DNA of 64,000 nt from Actinosynnema sp040640215 (lineage in GTDB: Bacteria; Actinomycetota; Actinomycetes; Mycobacteriales; Pseudonocardiaceae). The DNA lies in the NCBI RefSeq assembly GCF_040640215.1, contig NZ_JBFABG010000011.1:186001-250000 (forward strand), written 5' to 3'. The notes under the pieces are model-generated. The model made no database searches. It was not told the origin of the DNA and saw nothing but the letters and a program-made list of their open reading frames with translations. Shown one piece after another: positions 27,739 through 35,281 of the stretch (its first letter is position 1; every line of letters starts with the position of its first letter). Position numbers and translations under genes: made by a program.

Positions 27739-28329
27739 GTGCCGAGGATCAGCGCCGACACGGTCGCGCAACACCGCGCGAACCGGCTGCGCGACCTGCT
27801 CGCCGCCGGCCGCGCGATCGTGGCGCAGGAGGGGCCCGACGCCCTGACGCTGGCCGCCCTGGCCCGCCGGGTCGGGCTGTCCCGCCCGTCGCTCTACGAG
27901 TACTTCCGGTCGCGCGAGGAACTCGTCGCGGCCATCGTGACCGACGAACTGCCTGATCAGGCCCGTCGTCTGGCCGAGGCGGTGCACGCGGTCGACAGCG
28001 TGCCGGCCAAGGTCGAGGCGTACCTGAGAACCGTGCTGGAGATCATCGTCGACGGCAGCCACGGCGCGGTGGTGGCGCTCTCGGTGCACGCCCTGCCCGA
28101 GGCGAGCCGCCGCCAGATCCGCGCCGAGCACGAGAAGCTGCTCGCGCCGCTGGTGGGCGTGCTGGTCGAGGCCGGGGTGCCGCAACCGGGCCTGCGGGCG
28201 CTGCTCATCCACGGGTCGGTGGAGACCGCGGCGCGGACGGTGCGACCGGGGGACGCGGAGCAGGGCGAGAACGTGCTCCGGGCGTTGCTGGAGCAGACGC
28301 TGTACGGGCTGGGCAGCGGCCCGGCCTGA
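27739..28329 (+). CDS. TetR-family regulator
   Basis: A 196-residue regulator. HTH at residues ~14-60 (RLRDLLAAGRAIVAQEG, LAALARRVGLSRPSLYEYFRSR). The C-terminal domain TVLEIIVDGSHGAVVALSVH is of ordinary length. GTG 27739 follows the -10-like taccat by 6 nt and there is no Shine-Dalgarno, so it is probably leaderless. It could control the divergent haem monooxygenase (operator 27673-27716), the downstream ABC exporter (half-sites 28335-28365), or both. Confidence 0.82.
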   Translation: MPRISADTVAQHRANRLRDLLAAGRAIVAQEGPDALTLAALARRVGLSRPSLYEYFRSREELVAAIVTDELPDQARRLAEAVHAVDSVPAKVEAYLRTVLEIIVDGSHGAVVALSVHALPEASRRQIRAEHEKLLAPLVGVLVEAGVPQPGLRALLIHGSVETAARTVRPGDAEQGENVLRALLEQTLYGLGSGPA

Positions 28330-28334
28330 CCGGC

Positions 28335-28365
28335 GGTTGACCGCCGGTCAACCGATCGGTTGACC
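28335..28365. promoter_or_regulatory. Three alternating GGTTGACC half-sites
   Basis: ggttgacc (28335-28342), ggtcaacc (28346-28353) and ggttgacc (28358-28365) stand in alternating orientation. The last two with gatc between them form a perfect 20-bp palindrome. They lie 6 bp after the TetR stop and overlap the -35 of the ABC exporter promoter. Confidence 0.65.
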
Positions 28366-28388
28366 CGGGGTCTGGCCCGCTGTGTGAT
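28360..28388 (+). promoter_or_regulatory. Promoter of the ABC-2 exporter/two-component operon
   Basis: -35 TTGACC (28360-28365), 17-bp spacer, -10 TGTGAT (28383-28388); the start codon is 33 bp downstream. The -35 is inside the third operator half-site, so bound repressor would block it. Confidence 0.55.
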
Positions 28389-28421
28389 CCCCCGACCGGG
28401 TGAACCCGCGAGCCTGGGCGC

Positions 28422-29330
28422 ATGGCAGTCATCGAGGTGGTCGACCTCGTCAAGTCCTACGACGAGAAGGTCGCGGTGGACGGGGTGTCGTTCACCGTCG
28501 ACGAGGGGGAGATCTTCGGCATCCTCGGCCCGAACGGGGCGGGCAAGACGACGACCGTCGAATGCGTCGAGGGGTTGCGCGCGGCGGATTCGGGGACGAT
28601 CCGGGTCGCAGGGCTCGACCCCCGGCGGGACCGGGCGCGGGTCAAGGAGATCCTCGGGGCGCAGTTGCAGCAGAGCGAGCTGCCCGACCGCATCCGGGTG
28701 GGGGAGGTGCTGGAGCTCTACGCCTCGTTCTACCGCCGGCCCGCCGACTGGCGGGAGCTGCTCGGCCTGCTCGGGATCGCCGACCGGGCCGGCACCCAGT
28801 ACCGGAAGCTGTCCGGCGGGCAGAAGCAGCGCGTCTCCATCGCGCTCGCCCTGGTGGGGCAGCCGAAGATCGCCGTGCTCGACGAGCTGACCACCGGCCT
28901 CGACCCGCAGGCCCGGCGGGACACCTGGAGCCTGGTCGAGCGGGTCCGCGAGTCCGGCGTGACGGTCGTCCTGGTCACGCACTTCATGGAAGAGGCCGAG
29001 CGGTTGTGCGACCGGCTCGCGCTGATCGACGCCGGGCGGCTGGTCGCGCTGGACAGCCCGGCCGGGCTGGTCGCGCGGCTGGGCGGCGAGCAGACCGTGC
29101 GGTTCCGGCCGACCTCCCCCCTCGACACGGCGCTGCTCGACGTGCTGCCCGAGGTCTCCGCGGTCGACCGGCGCGGGCCGCAGATCGTGGTCACCGGCAC
29201 CGGGAACCTGGTGCACGCGGTCACGTCCGCGCTGGCGCGCAACCAGATCGTCGCCGCCGACCTGCGCATCGAGCAGGCCGGGCTGGACGACGCCTTCATC
29301 CGACTGACCGGCAAAGCGCTTTCGGGGTGA
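28422..29330 (+). CDS. ABC exporter ATPase (ABC-2/daunorubicin-resistance type)
   Basis: A 302-residue ATPase with Walker A GPNGAGKTT (about residues 40-48), Q-loop AQLQQSELPDRIRVGEVLEL, signature LSGGQKQR, Walker B IAVLDELTTGLDPQARR and H-loop VLVTHFMEEAE. The C-terminal tail with a DrrA-like end (QAGLDDAFIRLTGK) is typical. It drives the permease encoded 5 bp later. Walker B reads LDEL rather than LDEP, an uncommon variant. Export of a drug or lipid is expected; substrate unknown. Confidence 0.88.
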   Translation: MAVIEVVDLVKSYDEKVAVDGVSFTVDEGEIFGILGPNGAGKTTTVECVEGLRAADSGTIRVAGLDPRRDRARVKEILGAQLQQSELPDRIRVGEVLELYASFYRRPADWRELLGLLGIADRAGTQYRKLSGGQKQRVSIALALVGQPKIAVLDELTTGLDPQARRDTWSLVERVRESGVTVVLVTHFMEEAERLCDRLALIDAGRLVALDSPAGLVARLGGEQTVRFRPTSPLDTALLDVLPEVSAVDRRGPQIVVTGTGNLVHAVTSALARNQIVAADLRIEQAGLDDAFIRLTGKALSG

Positions 29331-29335
29331 CCGCC

Positions 29336-30061
29336 ATGACGAAGATCATCTCGACCGAGTGGAAGCTGTTCCTGCGCGAGCCCACGATGGTGGTGTTCGC
29401 GGTCTTCTTCCCGACCGCGCTGCTGCTGGTGCTCGGCGCGCTCCCGGCGCTGCGCACGCCCGACCCGAACTTCGGCGGACTGCGGTTCATCGACGCCTAC
29501 GTCTCCACGCTCGTCGTGATGGCGCTGGCGTTCCTGGGCCTCAACCGGCTGCCCGCCGCAATCGCCTCGTACCGCGAGAAGGGCGTGCTGCGCCGGTTCT
29601 CCACCACGCCGGTCCACCCGGCGCGCCTGCTCGTCGCACAGGTCGCGGTGAACCTCATGGCGGGCGTGCTGTCGATCGGGCTGCTGATGGTGGTGGGCAA
29701 GGCGGTGTTCGACATCGACCTGCCGCACAGCCCGCTCGGGTTCCTCGCCGCGAGCCTGCTCGGGATGCTGTCGCTGTCCGCGCTCGGCCTGCTGGTCGCG
29801 GCCTGGGCACCGTCGGCGGCGTCCGCCGGCGGCTGGGCGACGGTGGTGTTCATGCTGGTCATGTTCTTCGGCGGGGCCTACCTGCCGAGGTTCCTGATGC
29901 CCGACCTCCTGGTCCGCATCGGCGAGCACCTGCCGCCGGGGGTGGGCGCGTTGCAGGACGCGTGGCTGGGCACCGCGCCGAGCGCCGTGCACCTGGCCAT
30001 CCTCGCGGTGACCGCACTGGTGGCGGGTACCGTCGCGGCGAAGTCGTTCCGCTGGGAGTAG
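29336..30061 (+). CDS. ABC-2 type exporter permease
   Basis: A 241-residue membrane protein with six hydrophobic segments, starting VVFAVFFPTALLLVLGAL. AASYREKGVLRRFSTTPV-like residues (IASYREKGVLRRFSTTPVHP) form the typical ABC-2 cytoplasmic loop after TM2, and MFFGGAYLPRFLMPDLLVRI lies before the last segment. ATG 29336 is 5 bp after the ATPase stop. Partner of the ATPase just upstream. Confidence 0.87.
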   Translation: MTKIISTEWKLFLREPTMVVFAVFFPTALLLVLGALPALRTPDPNFGGLRFIDAYVSTLVVMALAFLGLNRLPAAIASYREKGVLRRFSTTPVHPARLLVAQVAVNLMAGVLSIGLLMVVGKAVFDIDLPHSPLGFLAASLLGMLSLSALGLLVAAWAPSAASAGGWATVVFMLVMFFGGAYLPRFLMPDLLVRIGEHLPPGVGALQDAWLGTAPSAVHLAILAVTALVAGTVAAKSFRWE

Positions 30062-30084
30062 CGGCCGTTCCGCGCGGGGAGTGG

Positions 30085-31293
30085 GTGGGCATCGTGGAAG
30101 ACCGGCTCGACGTGTGGGAACGGCGCTTGGGCGTCCTCGCGAACCTGATCCCGTACTGCGCGCTGCTGCTGCCGACGCTGATCTCCGTGCTCGCCGTCCC
30201 GGAACCGGCGGAGCGCCGCCTGGTGACGCTGGTGGTCGTCGCGGGCGCGTTCTGCTGGATGATGTGGTGGCACACGCTGCACCCCGCGTGGCGGCAGCGC
30301 TCCGGGCTGATGCTGGTGTTCTTCGCCGGCATCCTGGTCTTCTACGCGGTGCTGGGCCTGCGCGACCCGATGTACGGGTTCTACTCCTTCGCCGGGTACG
30401 TGTACGCGATCGACTGCCTGCGCGGCCGGCTGAAGTTCGTCGGGGTGCTGCTCAACGCGCTGATCGCCTCCGCGTCGCTCTACGGCGGACTGCCGCCGGC
30501 CGACCCGCTGGCGATCCTGGTCTACGGCGTGATCACCCTGTTCATCGTGACCGTCGCGATGACCTTCACCCTGCTCGGGTTCATCACCTCCGAGCAGTCG
30601 CGGCGGCGCAAGGAGATGGTCGTGGAGATGGCGGCGATGATGGAGGAGAACGCCGGTCTGCACGCCCAGTTGCTGATCCAGGCGCGGGAGGCGGGCGTGC
30701 TGGACGAGCGGCAGCGGCTGGCCGGGGAGATCCACGACACGCTGGCCCAGGGGTTGACCGGCATCATCACCCAGCTCCAGGCCGTGGACGAGCCGTCCCG
30801 GCGGGTGGACACCGCGCTGCGGCTGGCCCGGGAGAACCTCGCCGAGGCGCGCCGCTCGGTGCACGCCCTGCGCCCGCCCCCGCTGGAGGACGCGAACCTG
30901 CCGGACGCGCTCGCCGAGGTCGCGGCGGGCTGGACGGACCAGACGGGCGTGCCCGCCGCCGTGGCCACGACCGGCGCGGCGCGCCCGCTGCACCCCGAGG
31001 TCGAGGTGGCGCTGTTGCGCACGGCGCAGGAGGCGCTGTCCAACGTGGCCAAGCACGCGTCCGCGAAGCGGGTGGGGCTCACGTTGTCCTACATGGAGGA
31101 CGTGGTGACGCTGGACGTGCGCGACGACGGTGCCGGCTTCGACCCCGGCGACCGGACCGCCGGCTACGGCCTGGTGGGGATGCGGCAGCGGGTGTCCCGG
31201 CTGGCGGGTTCGCTGGCGGTCGAGTCGGAGCCCGGCGGGGGCACGGCGGTGTCGGCGTCGGTGCCCGCGATCCCGGCGGAGGTGACCCGGTGA
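30085..31293 (+). CDS. NarL-type sensor histidine kinase
   Basis: About 402 residues. Five to six membrane segments occupy residues ~15-165, with no obvious extracellular sensor domain. The HisKA_3 box is RLAGEIHDTLAQGLTGIITQ (phospho-acceptor His in EIHD) and the HATPase part has LLRTAQEALSNVAKHASAKR (N-box) and LDVRDDGAGFDPG, then GYGLVGMRQR. The start is ambiguous between GTG 30085 and GTG 30094; both follow ggggag. It sits 23 bp after the ABC permease and overlaps its response regulator (GTGA), so it probably senses membrane or drug stress handled by the exporter. Confidence 0.87.
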   Translation: MGIVEDRLDVWERRLGVLANLIPYCALLLPTLISVLAVPEPAERRLVTLVVVAGAFCWMMWWHTLHPAWRQRSGLMLVFFAGILVFYAVLGLRDPMYGFYSFAGYVYAIDCLRGRLKFVGVLLNALIASASLYGGLPPADPLAILVYGVITLFIVTVAMTFTLLGFITSEQSRRRKEMVVEMAAMMEENAGLHAQLLIQAREAGVLDERQRLAGEIHDTLAQGLTGIITQLQAVDEPSRRVDTALRLARENLAEARRSVHALRPPPLEDANLPDALAEVAAGWTDQTGVPAAVATTGAARPLHPEVEVALLRTAQEALSNVAKHASAKRVGLTLSYMEDVVTLDVRDDGAGFDPGDRTAGYGLVGMRQRVSRLAGSLAVESEPGGGTAVSASVPAIPAEVTR

Positions 31294-31910
31294 TCCGCGT
31301 GGTGATCGTCGACGACCACCCGGTGGTCCGCGACGGGTTGCGCGGCATGCTCGCGGCGGCCGGCGACGTGGACGTGGTCGGCGAGGCGGCCGACGGCGCG
31401 GAAGCCGAGGCGGTGGTGCGCGCCGAGAACCCCGACGTCGTGCTGATGGACCTGCGGATGCCGGGCGTGGACGGGGTGACGGCGATCGGGCGGCTGCGCG
31501 ACTTCCCGGCCCGGGTGCTGGTGCTCACCACCTACGACACGGACAGCGACGTGCTGCCCGCGATCAAGGCCGGCGCGACCGGCTACCTGCTCAAGGACAC
31601 GCCGCGCGACGAGCTGTTCCGGGCCGTGCGGTCGGCCGCGCGCGGTGAGGCCGTGCTGTCGCCGTCGGTGGCCACGAAACTGGTCGGGCAGGTGCGGACG
31701 CCGGCGGCGGAACCGTTGAGCGAGCGGGAGATCGAGGTGCTCGGCCTGATCGCGCGCGGCTGCGCGAACCGCGAGGCGGCGGCGCGGCTGTTCATCAGCG
31801 AGGCGACGGTGAAGACGCACCTGGTGCACGTCTACGCGAAGCTCGGCGTGAAGGACCGCGCGTCGGCGGTGGCGGCGGCGTACGAACGGGGTCTGCTGGG
31901 AGGTCCGTGA
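31290..31910 (+). CDS. NarL/FixJ-family response regulator
   Basis: A 206-residue regulator. Receiver domain has the acidic pair in VVIVDDHPVVRDGL, phospho-Asp in DVVLMDLRMPGVDG (about residue 52), the Thr in VLVLTTYDTDSD and Lys in GYLLKDTPRDEL. A LuxR-type HTH follows (LSEREIEVLGLIARGCANRE, ATVKTHLVHVYAKLGVKDR). The start overlaps the kinase stop. Expected to bind DNA as a dimer when phosphorylated, probably at its own operon among others. Confidence 0.92.
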   Translation: MIRVVIVDDHPVVRDGLRGMLAAAGDVDVVGEAADGAEAEAVVRAENPDVVLMDLRMPGVDGVTAIGRLRDFPARVLVLTTYDTDSDVLPAIKAGATGYLLKDTPRDELFRAVRSAARGEAVLSPSVATKLVGQVRTPAAEPLSEREIEVLGLIARGCANREAAARLFISEATVKTHLVHVYAKLGVKDRASAVAAAYERGLLGGP

Positions 31911-31990
31911 CGCGTGCCGTGATCGGGTTCGGCTGCCCAGCCGGGCACAGCCGCCGAGAGCGTCCCCCGCCGCCCACCTCCGGACTGTTG

Positions 31991-32647
31991 CTAGGGCTTG
32001 AGCAGACCCGCGACGGTGCGACCGACCTCTTCCAGGTGGGCGGCGGCGGTGTCGCGGCTCGGGCCGGAGTACGCCACGGTGGTCAACAGGTCGCCTTTGC
32101 TGAGCACGAGTTCGCAGTCGATCATGCGGCCCACCTCGTAGCACACCGCGAACTGCGCGTCACCGCCGAGCGGCGGCAGGGCGAGTTCACCGTCCACGGT
32201 GAACGAGGAGTCGCCGATGGTGAACGTGCCGCAGTTCAGCGACTGCTTGGCCAGCTCCACCGTCTCGGCCGCCGCCGCCGCGCGCTTGTACCAGAACACC
32301 CGTTGGACGAGCACCGAGTTCTCCGCCGGGCCGGTCCACCGGTAGTAGTCCCGGATGGTGGACATCGCACCGTCCGTGGCCAGGTCCTCCGGGCACGCCA
32401 CGGTCGTGTACTTGCCCATCTCCATCTTGTCGGTGTCGAACCGGAAGCCGAGCCTGCCGATCAGGTCGTCCGGCACCCGGCCCGCGGTGACGCGCCGCTG
32501 CACGGCGGCGATGTCGGGCGCGGCGGACGTGGTGGTCGTGGTGGCCGTCGCGGAGGAGCTCGACGGCGGCGTCGTCGGCGAAGCGGCGGGTGCGGGCGAG
32601 CACGCGGCCAGCACCACCAGTGCGAAAACAATCCCCCCAAATCTCAT
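31991..32647 (-). CDS. Secreted lipoprotein with Ser/Thr-rich linker
   Basis: A 218-residue predicted lipoprotein. ATG 32647 begins the signal MRFGGIVFALVVLAAC (lipobox VLAAC, Cys16), then a low-complexity Pro/Ser/Thr linker (about residues 17-50) and a ~165-residue globular part with four Cys (ACPEDL, LNCGTF, VCYEVG, DCELV), presumably two disulfides. The layout and RVFWYKRAAAAAETVELAKQ resemble PknH-sensor-like extracellular domains, but I do not claim membership. Longer in-frame starts would remove the signal from the N-terminus. Convergent with the response regulator. Confidence 0.78.
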   Translation of the reverse strand: MRFGGIVFALVVLAACSPAPAASPTTPPSSSSATATTTTTSAAPDIAAVQRRVTAGRVPDDLIGRLGFRFDTDKMEMGKYTTVACPEDLATDGAMSTIRDYYRWTGPAENSVLVQRVFWYKRAAAAAETVELAKQSLNCGTFTIGDSSFTVDGELALPPLGGDAQFAVCYEVGRMIDCELVLSKGDLLTTVAYSGPSRDTAAAHLEEVGRTVAGLLKP

Positions 32648-32764
32648 GCCGGGGACGGTATCAAGTGGACTCATACGGTCGTTTACCCGCATTGCGCACA
32701 TCACAGAGGCCGGCGCAGGGCGTTCCACAGGCGGGGTGACGCCCGTGCACGGCGATCATCGCCG

Positions 32765-34012
32765 TTACCCGGCGTCTGCTTCGGAGGGGCCGCGCGACCG
32801 GACCCACCCGTCGAAGTCCAGAGGACGCGGCACCGCCCCCAGCACGACCCGGGCGGCATCGGGCGCGCGCGACTCCAGCCGGAAGCGGGTGCACAGCAGA
32901 TGAGTCAGCAGCACGAGCTGGGCACTTCCCAGCCCGGCACCGATGCACGCGGTGGGTGCCCACCCGAACGGCACGTAGTAGTGCCCGCCGGGCGGACGCC
33001 GGGCCGCCCCGGCCGACCACCGGTGCGGGTCGAACGTGTCCGGGTCGGACCAGTGCCGCTCGTCGTGGTTGACCAGGTAGGGGCTCACCAGGTAGTGCCG
33101 GCCCACCGCGAGCCGGTGCGCGCGGACCGTCAGGGGCACCCGGGCGCTGCGGGTCATCAGCAGCGGTGCCGACCACATCCGCAGGACCTCCTTCACGAAC
33201 TGGTGCGCGATCGGCGCGGACCTGGTGCCGGTCCGGTAGAGCCGCTCGGCGGAACCGGCCGCGAACTCCTCGGTCAGGGTGGCCGCCCACTCGGGGCGCT
33301 TCGCCAGTTCGTACATCAGGCAGCCGGCCACCGCACCGGGTGGCCCGGCGATCGCGGTCAGGACCGTCGTCACCGCCTCCACCGCCCGGTCCGGGCCGAG
33401 GGAGGGCAGCAGGCGGTCCACGATCGGCTGGGTGAGGTCGTCGCGGGTGCGCCCGCCGCGCGCCCGGCGGCGGATCTCCTTGCGCACCACCCGACCGGTG
33501 TGCACCTGGGCGACGACGGCCTGCCACCGCTGCCGGCGGGTCTGGCCACCGGGGCCCGCGTCCAGCCGGGTCAGCTTCGCGATCGCGTCACGGGCGAGCC
33601 AGGCCTGGTCCGAAGTGGACAGTCCGTCGAGCACCGCGGGGACCAGGGAGCGGAACACCACCTCGTGGGACAGCCACCCGAAATCCACGTGCTGGTCACG
33701 GCGGCCGGCCAGCACCCCGGCCATGCGGTCGGCCAGCGCGCGCAACTGGTCCTCCCCGCTGAGCACCCGCATCCGGGCCAGCCACAGCGAACGCACCTGC
33801 CGCCACGACACGACCGGGCTGCGCCGGCCGCGAATCCGGTCGACGAACCGGTCGGGCAGCGTCAGGTCGGCGAAGTTCTCGGCGTTGGCCCGGCTCGCCG
33901 CGTCGGCGTCGAACACCATCAGCCGCCGGTCGCCGTGCCAGAACACCCCGTCGTGCTCGGCGTTGGGGGCGCGCAGGTTCGCCAGCAGGTCCGGGTCGTC
34001 GCGACCGGTCAT
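32765..34012 (-). CDS. Cytochrome P450 B of the RiPP locus
   Basis: A 415-residue bacterial P450. ExxR is in FVKEVLRMWSAP, PERF-region as DPHRWSAGA, and the haem loop FGWAPTACIGAG carries the axial Cys. The I-helix reads AIAGPPGAVAG, so the usual acid-alcohol pair of AGxxT is missing (Pro and Gly instead); P450s that couple aromatic rings often deviate here, but this is inference. ATG 34012 (MTGRDD) has ggggagg 7 nt upstream; the in-frame start at 34027 would be TTG. It follows the 29-aa ORF on the minus strand with a hairpin between. Probable role: oxidative crosslinking of that peptide. Confidence 0.85.
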   Translation of the reverse strand: MTGRDDPDLLANLRAPNAEHDGVFWHGDRRLMVFDADAASRANAENFADLTLPDRFVDRIRGRRSPVVSWRQVRSLWLARMRVLSGEDQLRALADRMAGVLAGRRDQHVDFGWLSHEVVFRSLVPAVLDGLSTSDQAWLARDAIAKLTRLDAGPGGQTRRQRWQAVVAQVHTGRVVRKEIRRRARGGRTRDDLTQPIVDRLLPSLGPDRAVEAVTTVLTAIAGPPGAVAGCLMYELAKRPEWAATLTEEFAAGSAERLYRTGTRSAPIAHQFVKEVLRMWSAPLLMTRSARVPLTVRAHRLAVGRHYLVSPYLVNHDERHWSDPDTFDPHRWSAGAARRPPGGHYYVPFGWAPTACIGAGLGSAQLVLLTHLLCTRFRLESRAPDAARVVLGAVPRPLDFDGWVRSRGPSEADAG

Positions 34013-34030
34013 CGTGTGCCTCCCCAAGGG

Positions 34031-34060
34031 GGTGGGGAGCGTGTGGCCACGCTCCCCACC
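34031..34060 (-). terminator. Perfect hairpin between precursor ORF and P450 B
   Basis: A 13-bp perfect stem (ggtggggagcgtg at 34031-34043, complement at 34048-34060) with the 4-nt loop tggc. It begins 8 bp after the small ORF's stop. In RiPP operons such structures give partial termination or protect a short, abundant precursor message; either would explain its place. Confidence 0.7.
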
Positions 34061-34068
34061 CCGACCGG

Positions 34069-34158
34069 TCAGATGTGGTGGTAGACGTACCAGCGGTACT
34101 CGGCATCACTCTTGCGGATGTTGAGCGCCACCAGTGCGGCGTGGATGATCCTGGCCAT
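34069..34158 (-). CDS. 29-aa putative RiPP precursor peptide with aromatic C-terminus
   Basis: Thirty codons from ATG 34158 to TGA 34069, preceded by an excellent ribosome site (gggaggtga, 5 nt spacing). Residues 1-20 look like a short leader: a hydrophobic/helical half (residues 3-14) then RKSDAE. Residues 21-29 read YRWYVYHHI, a nearly all-aromatic tail. It resembles the tryptorubin (atropopeptide) hexapeptide Ala-Trp-Tyr-Ile-Trp-Tyr in the order small/basic-Trp-Tyr-aliphatic-aromatic-aromatic/His. The ORF overlaps the end of P450 A by 53 bp in another frame, and P450 B follows. No protease or exporter is adjacent. Short ORFs arise by chance, but site, tail and two flanking P450s make a real gene likely. 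Confidence 0.8.
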   Translation of the reverse strand: MARIIHAALVALNIRKSDAEYRWYVYHHI

Positions 34159-35281
34159 GTTCACCTCCCTCTCCCGTGCGGGCACCGTTCGTGCGCAGGG
34201 TGAAGGTCGGTGGTGCGAGCGCCGCCGCGACGTGCGGCCGGTGCCGGCGGGCCTCGACCCGCCACTGCCCGGCCGGGGGCAGCAGCCCCAGCACGTCCTC
34301 GACCACCTGCACGGCGAAGCCCGCCGCCACGCAGGTGTGGGTGCCCCAGCCGAACGGGATGTACGCCTCCGCACCGCCCGGCGGCATGCCGGCCGACCAC
34401 CGCTGCGGGCGGAACTCGTCGGCGTCGGGCCAGAAGCGGCTGTCCCGGTGCACGAGGTAGCTGCACACCACGACCTCGTCGGAGGTCGTCACCTCGGTTC
34501 CGGCCAGCCGGTGGGGTTCGGCGGGGAAACGGCCGAAGTTCCAGGCCACCGGCCGGAGCCGCAACGCCTCGCGCACCACACCGGCCAGGTCGCCGCCCGC
34601 TCCGGGTGCGGTGGCCCGCAGGTAGACCGACCAGCCCAGCAGGAACCCCGTCGAACCCACGACCGCGAACAGGAACGACAGGAACACCTCCGCCAACCGC
34701 ACCAGCGCCGTCCGCGAGGAGTCGTCCGGCGCGGCGGCGGCGAGGACGTCCAGCAGGTCGGCCGGTGCCCGCACGTCCCGGGTGCGCCGGCGGGACAGCT
34801 CGGCCACCAGCGCGCGGCGGACCCTGTACCGCAGCGCGGCCCGCAACAGCACCGGCCGCCGTTCTCGCGCGCCGGCCAGCACCGCGTGCCGGACCACCTG
34901 GTCGACGAGTCGGCGCAGTTCGCCTTCCGGTACCAGCACGTCGCGGAAACACGTGTACAGCAACAGGTTCCCCGCGTCCGGCCATCGGCTGTCCGGCCCG
35001 ATCTCCCGCGCGACGATCGCCGCCAGCCGGTCCGACCGGGCGGTCCAGTGGTCGCGCAGCAGGTTCCGCGCCGCCCGGCCGACCTCCTGCTGCGCCGAAC
35101 GCGGCCCGAAGAGGCCCTTGCCGGTCTGGAAGAAGTCCGAGTGCTCCCGGTAGCGCGACCCGGTGTCGGCCAGAACGGCTTTCGCCTCAGCCGGTTCGCC
35201 CACGTAGAGCACGCCCGGCCCGCGCCGGAAGATCGGCCCGTGGCGGGCACGGAGATCGTCGAGGGTTTCCAGTTCGTCCAC
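34106..35281 (-). CDS. Cytochrome P450 A of the RiPP locus
   Basis: About 391 residues from GTG 35281 (VDELETLDDLRARHGPIF). ExxR is in VVREALRLRPVAW, the PERF region is RPQRWSAGM and the haem loop FGWGTHTCVAAG. The I-helix VVGSTGFLLG keeps a Thr but lacks the acidic residue. Its last 17 codons overlap the precursor ORF out of frame, a tight arrangement. The start is uncertain: GTG 35281 has only a poor ribosome site, and the frame stays open to 35476. It shares the RWSAG segment, size and partner peptide with P450 B, so the two are probably paralogues that each form one crosslink. Confidence 0.8.
   Translation of the reverse strand: MDELETLDDLRARHGPIFRRGPGVLYVGEPAEAKAVLADTGSRYREHSDFFQTGKGLFGPRSAQQEVGRAARNLLRDHWTARSDRLAAIVAREIGPDSRWPDAGNLLLYTCFRDVLVPEGELRRLVDQVVRHAVLAGARERRPVLLRAALRYRVRRALVAELSRRRTRDVRAPADLLDVLAAAAPDDSSRTALVRLAEVFLSFLFAVVGSTGFLLGWSVYLRATAPGAGGDLAGVVREALRLRPVAWNFGRFPAEPHRLAGTEVTTSDEVVVCSYLVHRDSRFWPDADEFRPQRWSAGMPPGGAEAYIPFGWGTHTCVAAGFAVQVVEDVLGLLPPAGQWRVEARRHRPHVAAALAPPTFTLRTNGARTGEGGEHGQDHPRRTGGAQHPQE

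Noticed and set aside
32187..32603. Minus-strand 138-aa frame within the lipoprotein gene
   Set aside because: Different frame of the same strand inside a gene with a clear lipobox; composition is that of a shadow.
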